This document shows, piece by piece, positions 16,255 through 23,948 of a DNA stretch of 44,919 bases. Numbering within the stretch: position 1 is the first letter of the stretch; the number at the start of each line of letters is the position of its first letter. The translations under genes were made by a program, and so were the position numbers. The notes beneath the pieces were generated by a model. It was not told where the DNA came from. It saw only the letters and a program-made list of their open reading frames with translations, and did not search any database. The stretch lies in assembly GCF_001405015.1 (NCBI RefSeq), contig NZ_CYZX01000018.1, positions 27,886 to 72,804 on the forward strand, written 5' to 3'. The DNA comes from Clostridium disporicum. Its GTDB lineage: Bacteria; Bacillota; Clostridia; Clostridiales; Clostridiaceae.

Positions 16255-16596
16255 ATGGCAGGTTATCGTAAGTTAGGTCTTTCTACAGACCAAAGAAGAG
16301 CTATGTTAAGAAGTCTTGTTACAAGCTTTTTAAAGCATGGTAAAATAGAGACTACTGAAACAAGAGCTAAAGAAGCTAGAAGTATAGCTGAAAAAATGAT
16401 CACTCTTGCTAAGAGAGGAGATCTTCACGCTAGAAGACAAGTTTTATCTTACGTTTTAGAAGAAGAAGTAGTTAAAACTTTATTTGAAGAAATCGCTCCA
16501 AAGTATGCTGACAGAAATGGTGGATATACTAGAATGATTAAAAAAGGCCCTAGAAGAGGGGACGGAGCTGAAGTTGTTATACTTGAATTAGTATAA
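16255..16596 (+). CDS. rplQ: 50S ribosomal protein L17 (bL17)
   Basis: This 113-residue protein lies near the tunnel exit. It opens MAGYRKLGLSTDQRRAMLR and has the family runs KIETTETRAKEAR and ITLAKRGDLHARRQ, ending with GPRRGDGAEVVILELV. It is the last gene of the alpha operon and is followed directly by a terminator. Confidence 0.98.
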   Translation: MAGYRKLGLSTDQRRAMLRSLVTSFLKHGKIETTETRAKEARSIAEKMITLAKRGDLHARRQVLSYVLEEEVVKTLFEEIAPKYADRNGGYTRMIKKGPRRGDGAEVVILELV

Positions 16597-16603
16597 TATA
16601 TTA

Positions 16604-16635
16604 GGGGATTAAGTTAATACTTAATCCCCATTTTG
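16604..16635 (+). terminator. Terminator of the alpha operon
   Basis: GGGGATTAAG (16604-16613) pairs perfectly with CTTAATCCCC (16620-16629), loop TTAATA, followed by ATTTTG. The T tract is short, but the stem is strong and the position, 8 bases after rplQ, is right. Confidence 0.85.
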
Positions 16636-16689
16636 TATATAATTAGATATTATATAAAAATTTTAACTTTTTACTTAAAGTATATACAC

Positions 16690-16717
16690 TTGTAAATAAT
16701 TTAACATGATATATAAT
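16690..16717 (+). promoter_or_regulatory. Probable promoter of the ecfA1-ecfA2-ecfT-truA unit
   Basis: TTGTAA at 16690-16695 and TATAAT at 16712-16717 are 16 bases apart in an AT-rich spacer before ecfA1. The -35 is weak, so the call rests mainly on the perfect -10. I see no riboswitch in the spacer. Confidence 0.5.
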
Positions 16718-16784
16718 TAATTTATGGAAAAAATATAAAGTTTTTATATGATATTTATTATTACTTTCTAAGGGAGGGATTGAA

Positions 16785-17627
16785 TTGACAAAAATGATTG
16801 AGTGTAAGAACTTAGTTTTTAAATATGATAATTTTGAAGATAAAGCTCCAAAATATGCTATCAATGGTGTAAATCTTGAAGTAGAAAAAGGGGAATTTCT
16901 AGTTATATTAGGACATAATGGATCAGGAAAATCAACGATAGCAAAGCATATGAATGCTTTATTATTACCAAGTGAAGGAACTGTAGTTGTAAATGGATTA
17001 AATACTTCAGAGGATAATAATTTATGGGAAATAAGAGCAGCAGCAGGCATGGTTTTTCAAAATCCAGATAATCAATTAGTCGCTACTATAGTTGAAGAAG
17101 ATGTAGCTTTTGGACCAGAGAATTTAGGAGTACCTCCTGAGGAAATTAGACAAAGAGTTGATGAAGCTCTAGAAAAAGTAGGTATGCTTGAATATAAGAA
17201 ACATGCTCCACATTTATTATCAGGTGGACAAAAGCAAAGAATTGCTATTGCAGGTATTTTAGCAATGAAGCCTAAATGTATAATATTTGATGAGCCTACG
17301 GCTATGTTAGACCCATCAGGACGCAAAGAGGTTTTACGTAATATAAAAGAGGTAAACAAGAAATATGGAATAACTGTTGTATTAATAACTCACTATATGG
17401 ATGAAGCTGCAGAAGCTGATAGAGTTATAGTTATGGATGGTGGTAAAGTTATTTTAGAAGGAATACCTAGAGATGTCTTTTCACAAGTTAAGAAAATGAA
17501 AGATATAGGATTAGATGTACCACAGGTTACAGAGTTATGCTATGAGCTACAAAAAGCTGGTATAGATATAGATACTAAAATTTTAAATGTGAATGAGATG
17601 GTGAGTGCGTTATGTCAATTAAAATAG
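16785..17627 (+). CDS. ecfA1: ECF transporter energy-coupling ATPase EcfA1
   Basis: This is one of two ATPases of the shared energy-coupling module that powers vitamin and metal uptake by exchangeable substrate-binding S components. It has 280 residues from TTG 16785, 6 bases after AGGGAGGG; ATG 16794 is too far from that site. Walker A is GHNGSGKST (43-51), the Q-loop reads FQNPDNQ, the ABC signature is LSGGQKQR (145-152), Walker B is IIFDEPTAMLDP with DE at 169-170, and the switch His is in LITHYMDE. It overlaps ecfA2 by 16 bases. Confidence 0.96.
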   Translation: MTKMIECKNLVFKYDNFEDKAPKYAINGVNLEVEKGEFLVILGHNGSGKSTIAKHMNALLLPSEGTVVVNGLNTSEDNNLWEIRAAAGMVFQNPDNQLVATIVEEDVAFGPENLGVPPEEIRQRVDEALEKVGMLEYKKHAPHLLSGGQKQRIAIAGILAMKPKCIIFDEPTAMLDPSGRKEVLRNIKEVNKKYGITVVLITHYMDEAAEADRVIVMDGGKVILEGIPRDVFSQVKKMKDIGLDVPQVTELCYELQKAGIDIDTKILNVNEMVSALCQLK

Positions 17628-18490
17628 AGAATTTAACACATATCTATATGCCAAAAACTCCTTTTGAAAAAAAAGCATTAGATGATGTTAATTTATATAT
17701 AGAAGATGGAGAATTTATAGCATTAATAGGACATACTGGTTCTGGAAAATCAACATTGATTCAACATCTAAATGGATTATTAGAACCAAGTTCAGGGAAG
17801 ATAATAATTGATGATATCGATATAACTGAAAAAGGTGTTAAATTATCAGATATAAGAAAAAAAGTAGGATTGGTATTTCAATATCCAGAGTATCAATTAT
17901 TTGAGGAAACTATTGAAAAGGATATAGCTTTTGGACCTACTAACTTAGGATTAGAGCAAGATGAGATATTAATTAGAGTTAAAAGAGCTATGGAAATGGT
18001 TGGCCTTGATTATGAAAAATATAAAGATGTATCTCCATTTGAGTTAAGTGGAGGACAAAAAAGAAGAGTTGCTATTGCAGGTGTTATAGCAATGGAACCA
18101 AAAGTTTTAATTTTAGATGAACCTACAGCAGGATTAGACCCAAAAGGTAGAGAAGATATTTTATCTCAGATTAAAAAGCTTCATGAAGAGTATAAAATGA
18201 CTATTATTTTAGTTAGTCATAGTATGGAGGATGTAGGTAAGCTTGCTAAAAGAATAATAGTTATGAATCATGGAAAAGTAGCGTTACAAGGAGAACCTAA
18301 AGATGTATTTAAGGAAATTGATACATTAGAGGAGATTGGATTAGGAGCACCGCAGGTTACTTATTTAATGAGAGAATTAAGAAGAAGAGGATTTAATGTT
18401 TCTGATGAGATATTTACAGTTGAACAGTGTAAAAAGGAATTATTAAGAGTTCTTCTGAATGATAAAAAAATTAATATGGGAGAAAAGTAA
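17612..18490 (+). CDS. ecfA2: ECF transporter energy-coupling ATPase EcfA2
   Basis: This is the second ATPase of the ECF module, expected to pair with EcfA1 as a heterodimer under EcfT. It has 292 residues: Walker A GHTGSGKST (40-48), Q-loop VFQYPEYQLFEET, signature LSGGQKRR (145-152), Walker B LILDEPTAGLDP (DE 169-170), and switch His in LVSHSMED. It starts inside the 3' end of ecfA1 and is followed by ecfT after 2 bases, so the three are translated together. Confidence 0.96.
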   Translation: MSIKIENLTHIYMPKTPFEKKALDDVNLYIEDGEFIALIGHTGSGKSTLIQHLNGLLEPSSGKIIIDDIDITEKGVKLSDIRKKVGLVFQYPEYQLFEETIEKDIAFGPTNLGLEQDEILIRVKRAMEMVGLDYEKYKDVSPFELSGGQKRRVAIAGVIAMEPKVLILDEPTAGLDPKGREDILSQIKKLHEEYKMTIILVSHSMEDVGKLAKRIIVMNHGKVALQGEPKDVFKEIDTLEEIGLGAPQVTYLMRELRRRGFNVSDEIFTVEQCKKELLRVLLNDKKINMGEK

Positions 18491-18492
18491 TT

Positions 18493-19290
18493 ATGATTAA
18501 GGATATAACTATAGGACAATATTTGCCTGGCGATTCATTTGTTCATAATCTAGACCCTAGAACTAAGATATTATTATCAATATTATTTATAGTTTGCTTA
18601 TTTGTAATTGATAAATTTGTAGGGTATGCGTTTGTTGTTGCTTTTTTAGCATTGGTGGTATACATTTCACAAATACCCCCTAGATATTTATATAAAGGTT
18701 TAAAACCAGTATTTTTCTTAATAATTTTAACTGCAGTATTAAACATATTTATGTTAAGAGGCGGAGCTTTATTATTTGAATTTGGTTTTATTAAGATATA
18801 TGAAGAGGGAATAAGAACAGCTGTATTCATGGCTGTAAGGTTAGTATTATTAATAATGGGTACTTCAGTATTAACACTAACTACATCACCTATAGAGCTT
18901 ACAGATGGTATAGAAAGACTATTAAGACCTATAGGTAAAGAAATAGCACATGAATTAGCTATGATGATGACAATAGCTTTAAGATTTATACCTACATTAA
19001 TAGATGAGACTGATAAGATTATGAAAGCTCAAAAGGCAAGAGGAGCAGATTTTGAAACAGGTGGTATAATTCAAAAGGCGAAGAGTTTAATTCCATTACT
19101 TGTACCACTATTTATTAGCTCATTTAGAAGAGCTGATGAGTTAGCAATGGCAATGGAGGCAAGATGCTATAGAGGGGGAGCGGGAAGAACTAGAATGAAG
19201 GTATTAAAGTTCTCATCAAGAGACTTTATAGCCTTTGGTGTTTTCTCACTTTTAGTTATAGCAAGTTTTGCAATAAGATTTGCTATGTAA
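18493..19290 (+). CDS. ecfT: ECF transporter transmembrane scaffold EcfT
   Basis: EcfT is the membrane scaffold that links the two ATPases to S components. The product has 265 residues with about 6 predicted membrane helices. It begins MIKDITIGQYLPGDSFVHNLDPRTK, typical of the family when read in parts (IGQYLPGDS, LDPRTK). The two coupling-helix signatures seem present as MKAQKARGADFE and MAMEARCYRGG. No S-component gene is nearby, which fits a shared (group II) ECF module. Confidence 0.95.
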   Translation: MIKDITIGQYLPGDSFVHNLDPRTKILLSILFIVCLFVIDKFVGYAFVVAFLALVVYISQIPPRYLYKGLKPVFFLIILTAVLNIFMLRGGALLFEFGFIKIYEEGIRTAVFMAVRLVLLIMGTSVLTLTTSPIELTDGIERLLRPIGKEIAHELAMMMTIALRFIPTLIDETDKIMKAQKARGADFETGGIIQKAKSLIPLLVPLFISSFRRADELAMAMEARCYRGGAGRTRMKVLKFSSRDFIAFGVFSLLVIASFAIRFAM

Positions 19291-19313
19291 TATTAAATCA
19301 ATAAGGTGATAAT

Positions 19314-20048
19314 GTGAATAATATAAAGCTAACAATAGAATATGATGGAACAAATTATTATGGATGGCAAAGACAAAAAGATAAAATAAGTATACAAGAA
19401 GCAATAGAACAGGCTATTGCTTCTATTACTAAGGAGAATAGTGAAGTTATAGGATCATCTAGAACAGACGCAGGAGTTCATGCAAAAGGTTTTGTAGCTA
19501 ACTTTAAGACTAATAGTTCTGTGCCTCCAAACAGGTTTAGAGAAGCGTTAAATACTAAACTACCTGATGATATAGTTATAATTAAATCAGAAGCTGTAAA
19601 TGACGAATTTCATGCGAGATATAACGCAAAAGGAAAGACTTATGAATATAATCTTTTAAATACTGAGGCTCCTTCAGCCCTACTTAGAAACTATTCATAT
19701 CATCCTAAGTATGATTTAAACGTAGAGGCTATGAAAGAAGCTGCAAAATACTTTATAGGAACTCATGACTTCATTGCGTTTAGAAGTCAAGGAAGCTCAG
19801 TAAAAGGAACTGTAAGAACTATTTTCGATTTAAAAGTAGAAGAAAAAGATGAAATAATAAAAATTTCTGTTACAGGTGATGGTTTTTTATATAATATGGT
19901 TAGAATAATAGTTGGAACACTTATTGAAGTAGGCCGTGGAAAAACTAAATCGGAAGATATCAAAGAAATTATATTAAAAAAAGATAGGAAATTAGCAGGA
20001 TTCTGTGTACCTGCAAAAGGATTATTTCTTAAAGAAGTTTATTATTAA
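19314..20048 (+). CDS. truA: tRNA pseudouridine(38-40) synthase TruA
   Basis: The enzyme converts uridines 38, 39 and 40 in the tRNA anticodon arm to pseudouridine. It has 244 residues from GTG 19314, 5 bases after AAGGTG. The catalytic Asp is D52 in GSSRTDAGVHAKGF; other family runs are YDGTNYYGWQRQ, FHARYNAKGKTYEY and GDGFLYNMVRIIVGTL. The ecf-truA-rplM-rpsI order is the same as in Bacillus, although rplM has its own promoter here. Confidence 0.97.
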   Translation: MNNIKLTIEYDGTNYYGWQRQKDKISIQEAIEQAIASITKENSEVIGSSRTDAGVHAKGFVANFKTNSSVPPNRFREALNTKLPDDIVIIKSEAVNDEFHARYNAKGKTYEYNLLNTEAPSALLRNYSYHPKYDLNVEAMKEAAKYFIGTHDFIAFRSQGSSVKGTVRTIFDLKVEEKDEIIKISVTGDGFLYNMVRIIVGTLIEVGRGKTKSEDIKEIILKKDRKLAGFCVPAKGLFLKEVYY

Positions 20049-20065
20049 AAAAATTTAAAAATTTG

Positions 20066-20094
20066 TTGACACACCCGAAACCGTGTATTATAAT
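20066..20094 (+). promoter_or_regulatory. Sigma-A promoter of rplM-rpsI
   Basis: A perfect TTGACA (20066-20071) and a perfect TATAAT (20089-20094) are 17 bases apart. This is the strongest promoter in the window by consensus. The start point should be near 20101. Confidence 0.92.
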
Positions 20095-20113
20095 AAGTTT
20101 TGTTTGTTAGAAT

Positions 20114-20157
20114 ATTTATGTAGGTAAGATCCGCTAGCCCAGGATCTTAACATAAAT
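20114..20157 (+). promoter_or_regulatory. L13-type ribosomal protein leader
   Basis: Outer stem ATTTATGT (20114-20121) with ACATAAAT (20150-20157); 5' bulge AGGT; inner stem AAGATCC (20126-20132) with GGATCTT (20142-20148); 9-base loop GCTAGCCCA. The position, just after the rplM promoter, and the shape match the L13 leader described in Firmicutes, thought to let L13 repress its own operon. A covariance-model search was not possible here. Confidence 0.8.
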
Positions 20158-20206
20158 CGGTAATTATAAAAAATTACTTTAAATGTAAGTTCAGGGAGGG
20201 AAAAAC

Positions 20207-20641
20207 ATGAAATCATACATTGCAAAACCACAAGAAGTTGAAAGAAAATGGTATGTTGTTGACGCTGCTGGAAAGCCACTAGGAAGAGTTGCTTCTCAAG
20301 TTGCTTCTATCTTAAGAGGAAAGAACAAGCCAACATTCACACCAAACGTTGACTGCGGAGATCACGTAATAGTAATCAATGCTGAGCAAGTTGTTTTAAC
20401 TGGTAAGAAGTTAGATCAAAAAATGATGAGAAAATACAGCGGATACGTTGGTGGATTAAAGGAAACTCCATACAGAGAAGTTTTAGCTAAGAAGCCAGAA
20501 TTTGCTATGGAAGAAGCTGTTAGAAGAATGCTTCCATCAGGAGTATTAGGAAGAAAAATGCTTGGAAAATTAAAAGTATATAGAGGTGCTGAGCACAATC
20601 ACGAAGCTCAAAAACCAGAAGTACTTGAATTAAAGTACTAA
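20207..20641 (+). CDS. rplM: 50S ribosomal protein L13 (uL13)
   Basis: This 144-residue early-assembly protein binds 23S rRNA directly. Marks are RKWYVVDAAGKPLGRVASQ, GDHVIVINAEQVVLTGKK and RMLPSGVLGRKMLGKLKVY. GGGAGGG precedes ATG 20207. It leads a two-gene operon with rpsI and probably autoregulates through the leader upstream. Confidence 0.98.
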   Translation: MKSYIAKPQEVERKWYVVDAAGKPLGRVASQVASILRGKNKPTFTPNVDCGDHVIVINAEQVVLTGKKLDQKMMRKYSGYVGGLKETPYREVLAKKPEFAMEEAVRRMLPSGVLGRKMLGKLKVYRGAEHNHEAQKPEVLELKY

Positions 20642-20667
20642 TACAATCTCGGGAGGAGGAATAAAAA

Positions 20668-21060
20668 ATGGCAAAAGTTCAATACATGGGTACTGGAAGA
20701 AGAAAGAAATCAGTTGCAAGAGTAAGACTTGTACCAGGAAATGGTAATGTAGTTATCAATAAAAGAGATATCGAAACATACTTCGGTTTAGAAACTTTAA
20801 GAATGATCGTTAACCAACCATTAGTTTTAACAGGAACTAAGGAAAAGTTCGACGTTTTAGTTAATGTTCACGGTGGTGGATTCACAGGTCAAGCTGGAGC
20901 TATCAGACACGGAATAACTAGAGCTTTAATAAAATCAGATGAAAACTTAAAATCTGAATTAAAGAAAGCTGGTTTCGTAACAAGAGACCCAAGAATGAAG
21001 GAAAGAAAGAAATACGGTCTTAAAAAGGCTAGAAGAGCTCCACAATTCTCTAAGAGATAG
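20668..21060 (+). CDS. rpsI: 30S ribosomal protein S9 (uS9)
   Basis: This 130-residue protein has a C-terminal tail that reaches the P-site tRNA anticodon. Runs seen are YMGTGRRKKSVARVRL, GNGNVVINKRDIETYF and the C-terminal RDPRMKERKKYGLKKARRA followed by PQFSKR. It lies 26 bases after rplM behind GGGAGGAGG and is followed by a strong terminator. Confidence 0.98.
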   Translation: MAKVQYMGTGRRKKSVARVRLVPGNGNVVINKRDIETYFGLETLRMIVNQPLVLTGTKEKFDVLVNVHGGGFTGQAGAIRHGITRALIKSDENLKSELKKAGFVTRDPRMKERKKYGLKKARRAPQFSKR

Positions 21061-21071
21061 TTTGGTGTTCC

Positions 21072-21099
21072 AAGAGAGGTTTTTACCTCTCTTTTTTTT
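21072..21099 (+). terminator. Terminator of rplM-rpsI
   Basis: AAGAGAGGT (21072-21080) pairs perfectly with ACCTCTCTT (21085-21093), loop TTTT, then a run of T. It lies 11 bases after the rpsI stop. Confidence 0.95.
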
Positions 21100-21196
21100 A
21101 TGTCAATATATTCATTAATTTGTTCCAGGTAATTATTTATTTTTAGCTAAGATAAATTTAGTTATATTAAATCTATGTTAAAAAACAGATACAACG

Positions 21197-21212
21197 CTTA
21201 ACAATTGTTAAG
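21197..21212 (+). promoter_or_regulatory. Operator-like 16-base palindrome before the Na/Pi transporter gene
   Basis: CTTAACAATTGTTAAG is a perfect palindrome in the 248-base gap between rpsI and the transporter. I could not find a convincing promoter with standard spacing around it, and I recognise no regulator for this sequence. The rest of the gap is AT-rich, with a possible short leader peptide at 21325-21360. Confidence 0.35.
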
Positions 21213-21347
21213 AAGTATTGTAAACTTACTCTGTAATATAAATTTGTAATAAGTGAGAATCAAAATTTTATATTTTGTAAGTGAAACTTGCACATGTTCT
21301 TATGGGGGAAGGAGTTTCATTTATATGGAGAAAAGGAGATTATTATT

Positions 21348-22961
21348 TTGGATACTTTAATGGTTATAATCAAATTATTAGGCGGTTTAGGACTATTTAT
21401 CTATGGTATGAAGTTAATGGGAGATGGTCTTGAAAATGCTGCAGGAGAAGGCTTAAAAAAGATACTTGAAAAAGTAACTAAGAATCCAATTATAGCGGTT
21501 ACAGTTGGTGCAATAGTAACTGCAGTCATTCAAAGTAGTAGTGCTACCACAGTAATGGTAGTAGGATTTGTTAATGCAGGTCTTATGAATCTTGCACAAG
21601 CAGCAGGAATCATAATGGGAGCTAATATTGGTACAACAATAACGGCTCAACTTGTAGCTTTTAAATTAAGCACAATAGCTCCAATATTTGTTTTTATTGG
21701 TGCTATGATAGTTATGTTTGTAAAGGTAAAGAGAAAAAGAGAAATTGGTAATATTATTTTAGGATTTGGTATTTTATTCACTGGAATGGGATCAATGAGC
21801 TCAGCAATGAAGCCTTTAACAGACTCAATAGTATTCCAACAAATATTATCAACAGTTGGAGGAAACTTATTCTTAGGAGTTCTTGCAGGGGCAGTAATAA
21901 CTGCAATATTACAAAGTTCTTCAGCAACTACAGGTATTTTAGTTGCATTAGCAACAGCTGGAGCATTAGATATAAATCAAGCATTACCAATTATAATGGG
22001 ATGTAATATAGGTACTTGTGTAACAGCAATGATAGCTACAGTTGGAACTAATAAAACTGCACATAGAGCAGCCTTATTACATTTAATATTTAATATAGTT
22101 GGTACAGTAATATTCTTACCATTTATAGCAAGTCATTTATTAGGAAACTTTGTTGCAGGATTTACTTCAGATGTAAGTAGACAAATAGCAAACTCACATA
22201 CTATATTTAATATAGTTAATACAGTAATAATGGTACCATTGATACCTGTCTTAATTAAGATAGTTACTAGATTAATACCTGGTGATGATGATGACGAAAA
22301 GGCTGGAGTTAAGTATATTGATGATAGATTATTAGAAACACCAGTAATTGCAGCGGGACAAGTTATTAAGGAAACTATTAGAATGGCTAATAAATCTAAA
22401 AAGAGTTTAGAGTTAGCTATGAGTGCATTCAATAATAACGATGAAAAATTAGCTCAAAAAGTTTATGAAAATGAAAATGTAATAAATATTCTTGAAGAAT
22501 GTATCACTACTTATTTAGTTAAGTTGTCTAAGTGTGAATTATCAGATAAAGAAAAGAATATAGTTGCAGCTACATTCCATATAGTTAATGATATAGAGAG
22601 AATTGGAGATCATGCAGAAAACCTTGCAGATTTAACAATTCAAAAGATAAATAAAAAATTAGAGTATAGTGCTGAAGCTTTAGAAGAGTTAAAGTCTATT
22701 TATGAATCGACGTTACAGGCTGTAGATATATCTATTGAAAGTTATGAAAATAGAGATGTTGAAAAAGCTAAAACTGTTATGGAAGTAGAAGCTCAAATAG
22801 ATAAAAAGCAAAGAAAATTCAGAGATTTACACATAAAGAGATTATATGATGGAACTTGTAACGCTTATGCAGGTGCAGTTTACCTGGATTTATTAAGTAA
22901 CCTTGAAAGAATAGGGGACCATTCAACTAATATAGCCGAAAGTGTTATAGAAAATAATTAA
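21348..22961 (+). CDS. Na+/phosphate cotransporter family protein with C-terminal PhoU-like domain
   Basis: This membrane protein has 537 residues from TTG 21348, 9 bases after AAAGGAG; ATG 21360 is an alternative. The N-terminal 310 residues hold about 8-9 membrane helices and the two inverted Na/Pi-cotransporter repeats, each with the QSSSATT signature (62-68 and 189-195). The C-terminal 200 residues form a helical PhoU-like bundle with two similar segments, HIVNDIERIGDHAENLADL and LSNLERIGDHSTNIAE, each with the E-RIGDH metal-binding pattern. Import or efflux of phosphate is suggested by the family; the real substrate is not shown. Confidence 0.92.
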   Translation: MDTLMVIIKLLGGLGLFIYGMKLMGDGLENAAGEGLKKILEKVTKNPIIAVTVGAIVTAVIQSSSATTVMVVGFVNAGLMNLAQAAGIIMGANIGTTITAQLVAFKLSTIAPIFVFIGAMIVMFVKVKRKREIGNIILGFGILFTGMGSMSSAMKPLTDSIVFQQILSTVGGNLFLGVLAGAVITAILQSSSATTGILVALATAGALDINQALPIIMGCNIGTCVTAMIATVGTNKTAHRAALLHLIFNIVGTVIFLPFIASHLLGNFVAGFTSDVSRQIANSHTIFNIVNTVIMVPLIPVLIKIVTRLIPGDDDDEKAGVKYIDDRLLETPVIAAGQVIKETIRMANKSKKSLELAMSAFNNNDEKLAQKVYENENVINILEECITTYLVKLSKCELSDKEKNIVAATFHIVNDIERIGDHAENLADLTIQKINKKLEYSAEALEELKSIYESTLQAVDISIESYENRDVEKAKTVMEVEAQIDKKQRKFRDLHIKRLYDGTCNAYAGAVYLDLLSNLERIGDHSTNIAESVIENN

Positions 22962-22970
22962 TAATTTAAA

Positions 22971-23012
22971 AAAAAGATGTTGTAGGATTAAAGCTTATAA
23001 CATCTTTTTTTT
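22971..23012 (+). terminator. Terminator after the Na/Pi transporter gene
   Basis: AAAAAGATGTTGTA (22971-22984) pairs with TATAACATCTTTTT (22996-23009), with one G-T wobble and an 11-base loop, and continues into T. Confidence 0.88.
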
Positions 23013-23108
23013 ATTCAGGTACTTTAAAAATTTTAATAAATGTAGAATGGTATAAAGAGTGATACATTAAAGAATACTAATATCAGATATGTATATTGGA
23101 GGAATAAT

Positions 23109-23813
23109 ATGAAGAAGATTATTATATTTGTATTTAGTATTTTTATTTTATTATCAATTTGTACAGTGTCTGCAAAAGCAAATGTAGAAAGTGATGATTC
23201 TAAAGTTATATTAATAGATCCTGGTCATGGAGGAATTGATGGAGGAGCTCAATCTAAAAATGGAACTATAGAAAAGGATATTAATCTCCAAATAGCTACA
23301 AAGCTTAAAGAAAAACTAGTTAGTAAGGGATATACAGTATATATGACTAGAGATGAAGATGAAGGATTATACCAAAAAGGTAGTACTATTAGAGAGAAGA
23401 AGCGTGATGATTTAAAAAGAAGAACAGAGATGAAGATAGAAACTAATTGTGATATATTTGTCTCTATACATCAAAATATGTTTGCGCAAAGCAAGTGTTA
23501 TGGAGCACAGGTTTGGTATGCGTCTAATGATAAGAGCTCAACATTAGCTAATATAGTTCAAGATTCATTAAAAGAAACAATTAAAGATAATAATAAAAGA
23601 GTAGCTAAGCCTGCTGGTGAGGCATATTTGATTTTAAGAGATAAGTTTGATGGAGCATCAATATTAGTTGAATGTGGCTTTTTATCTAATCCTGAAGAGG
23701 AAGTAAAGTTAAAGAGTGAAGAGCATCAAAATTTAATAGTTGATGGAATTTCTTTAGGAATAGATAGATATTTTAATGAAAATAGTAATAATACTAATGA
23801 TAATAGCAATTAA
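23109..23813 (+). CDS. cwlD: Germination-specific N-acetylmuramoyl-L-alanine amidase CwlD
   Basis: In Bacillus CwlD removes the peptide side chain from muramic acid, the first step in making the muramic-delta-lactam of spore cortex. The product has 234 residues: a signal peptide or N-terminal anchor (1-24), then an Amidase_3 domain with zinc ligands H40 (IDPGHGG), E55 (TIEKDINL) and H121 (VSIHQN), and catalytic E188 (LVECGFLSN). The C-terminus is Asn-rich. The location shortly after rplM-rpsI is the same as in B. subtilis, which supports cwlD over other amidases. A possible extended -10 (TGGTATAAA, 23048-23056) lies upstream; sporulation-sigma control is likely but not shown. Confidence 0.92.
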   Translation: MKKIIIFVFSIFILLSICTVSAKANVESDDSKVILIDPGHGGIDGGAQSKNGTIEKDINLQIATKLKEKLVSKGYTVYMTRDEDEGLYQKGSTIREKKRDDLKRRTEMKIETNCDIFVSIHQNMFAQSKCYGAQVWYASNDKSSTLANIVQDSLKETIKDNNKRVAKPAGEAYLILRDKFDGASILVECGFLSNPEEEVKLKSEEHQNLIVDGISLGIDRYFNENSNNTNDNSN

Positions 23814-23852
23814 TAAACATTGCCGGGGAAATAACACGAAAGGGTAATAGAG

Positions 23853-23939
23853 AAGAGTTAAAAGTTAAAGAATAAAATTATAATAACTTTATTGTATTAG
23901 AAACTATATTAGTAGTTCCATCTTTAACTTTTAACTCTT
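23853..23939. repeat. 19-bp perfect inverted repeat with 49-base spacer
   Basis: AAGAGTTAAAAGTTAAAGA (23853-23871) is matched exactly by its complement at 23921-23939. The 49-base loop has a second small pairing (AATAAA at 23871-23876 with TTTATT at 23888-23893). It lies between the convergent cwlD and YitT-family genes. It may act as a two-way terminator, though no clear T tract follows on the plus strand; its MITE-like form also suggests a dispersed repeat. Confidence 0.7.
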
Positions 23940-23948
23940 AATTTTTAA

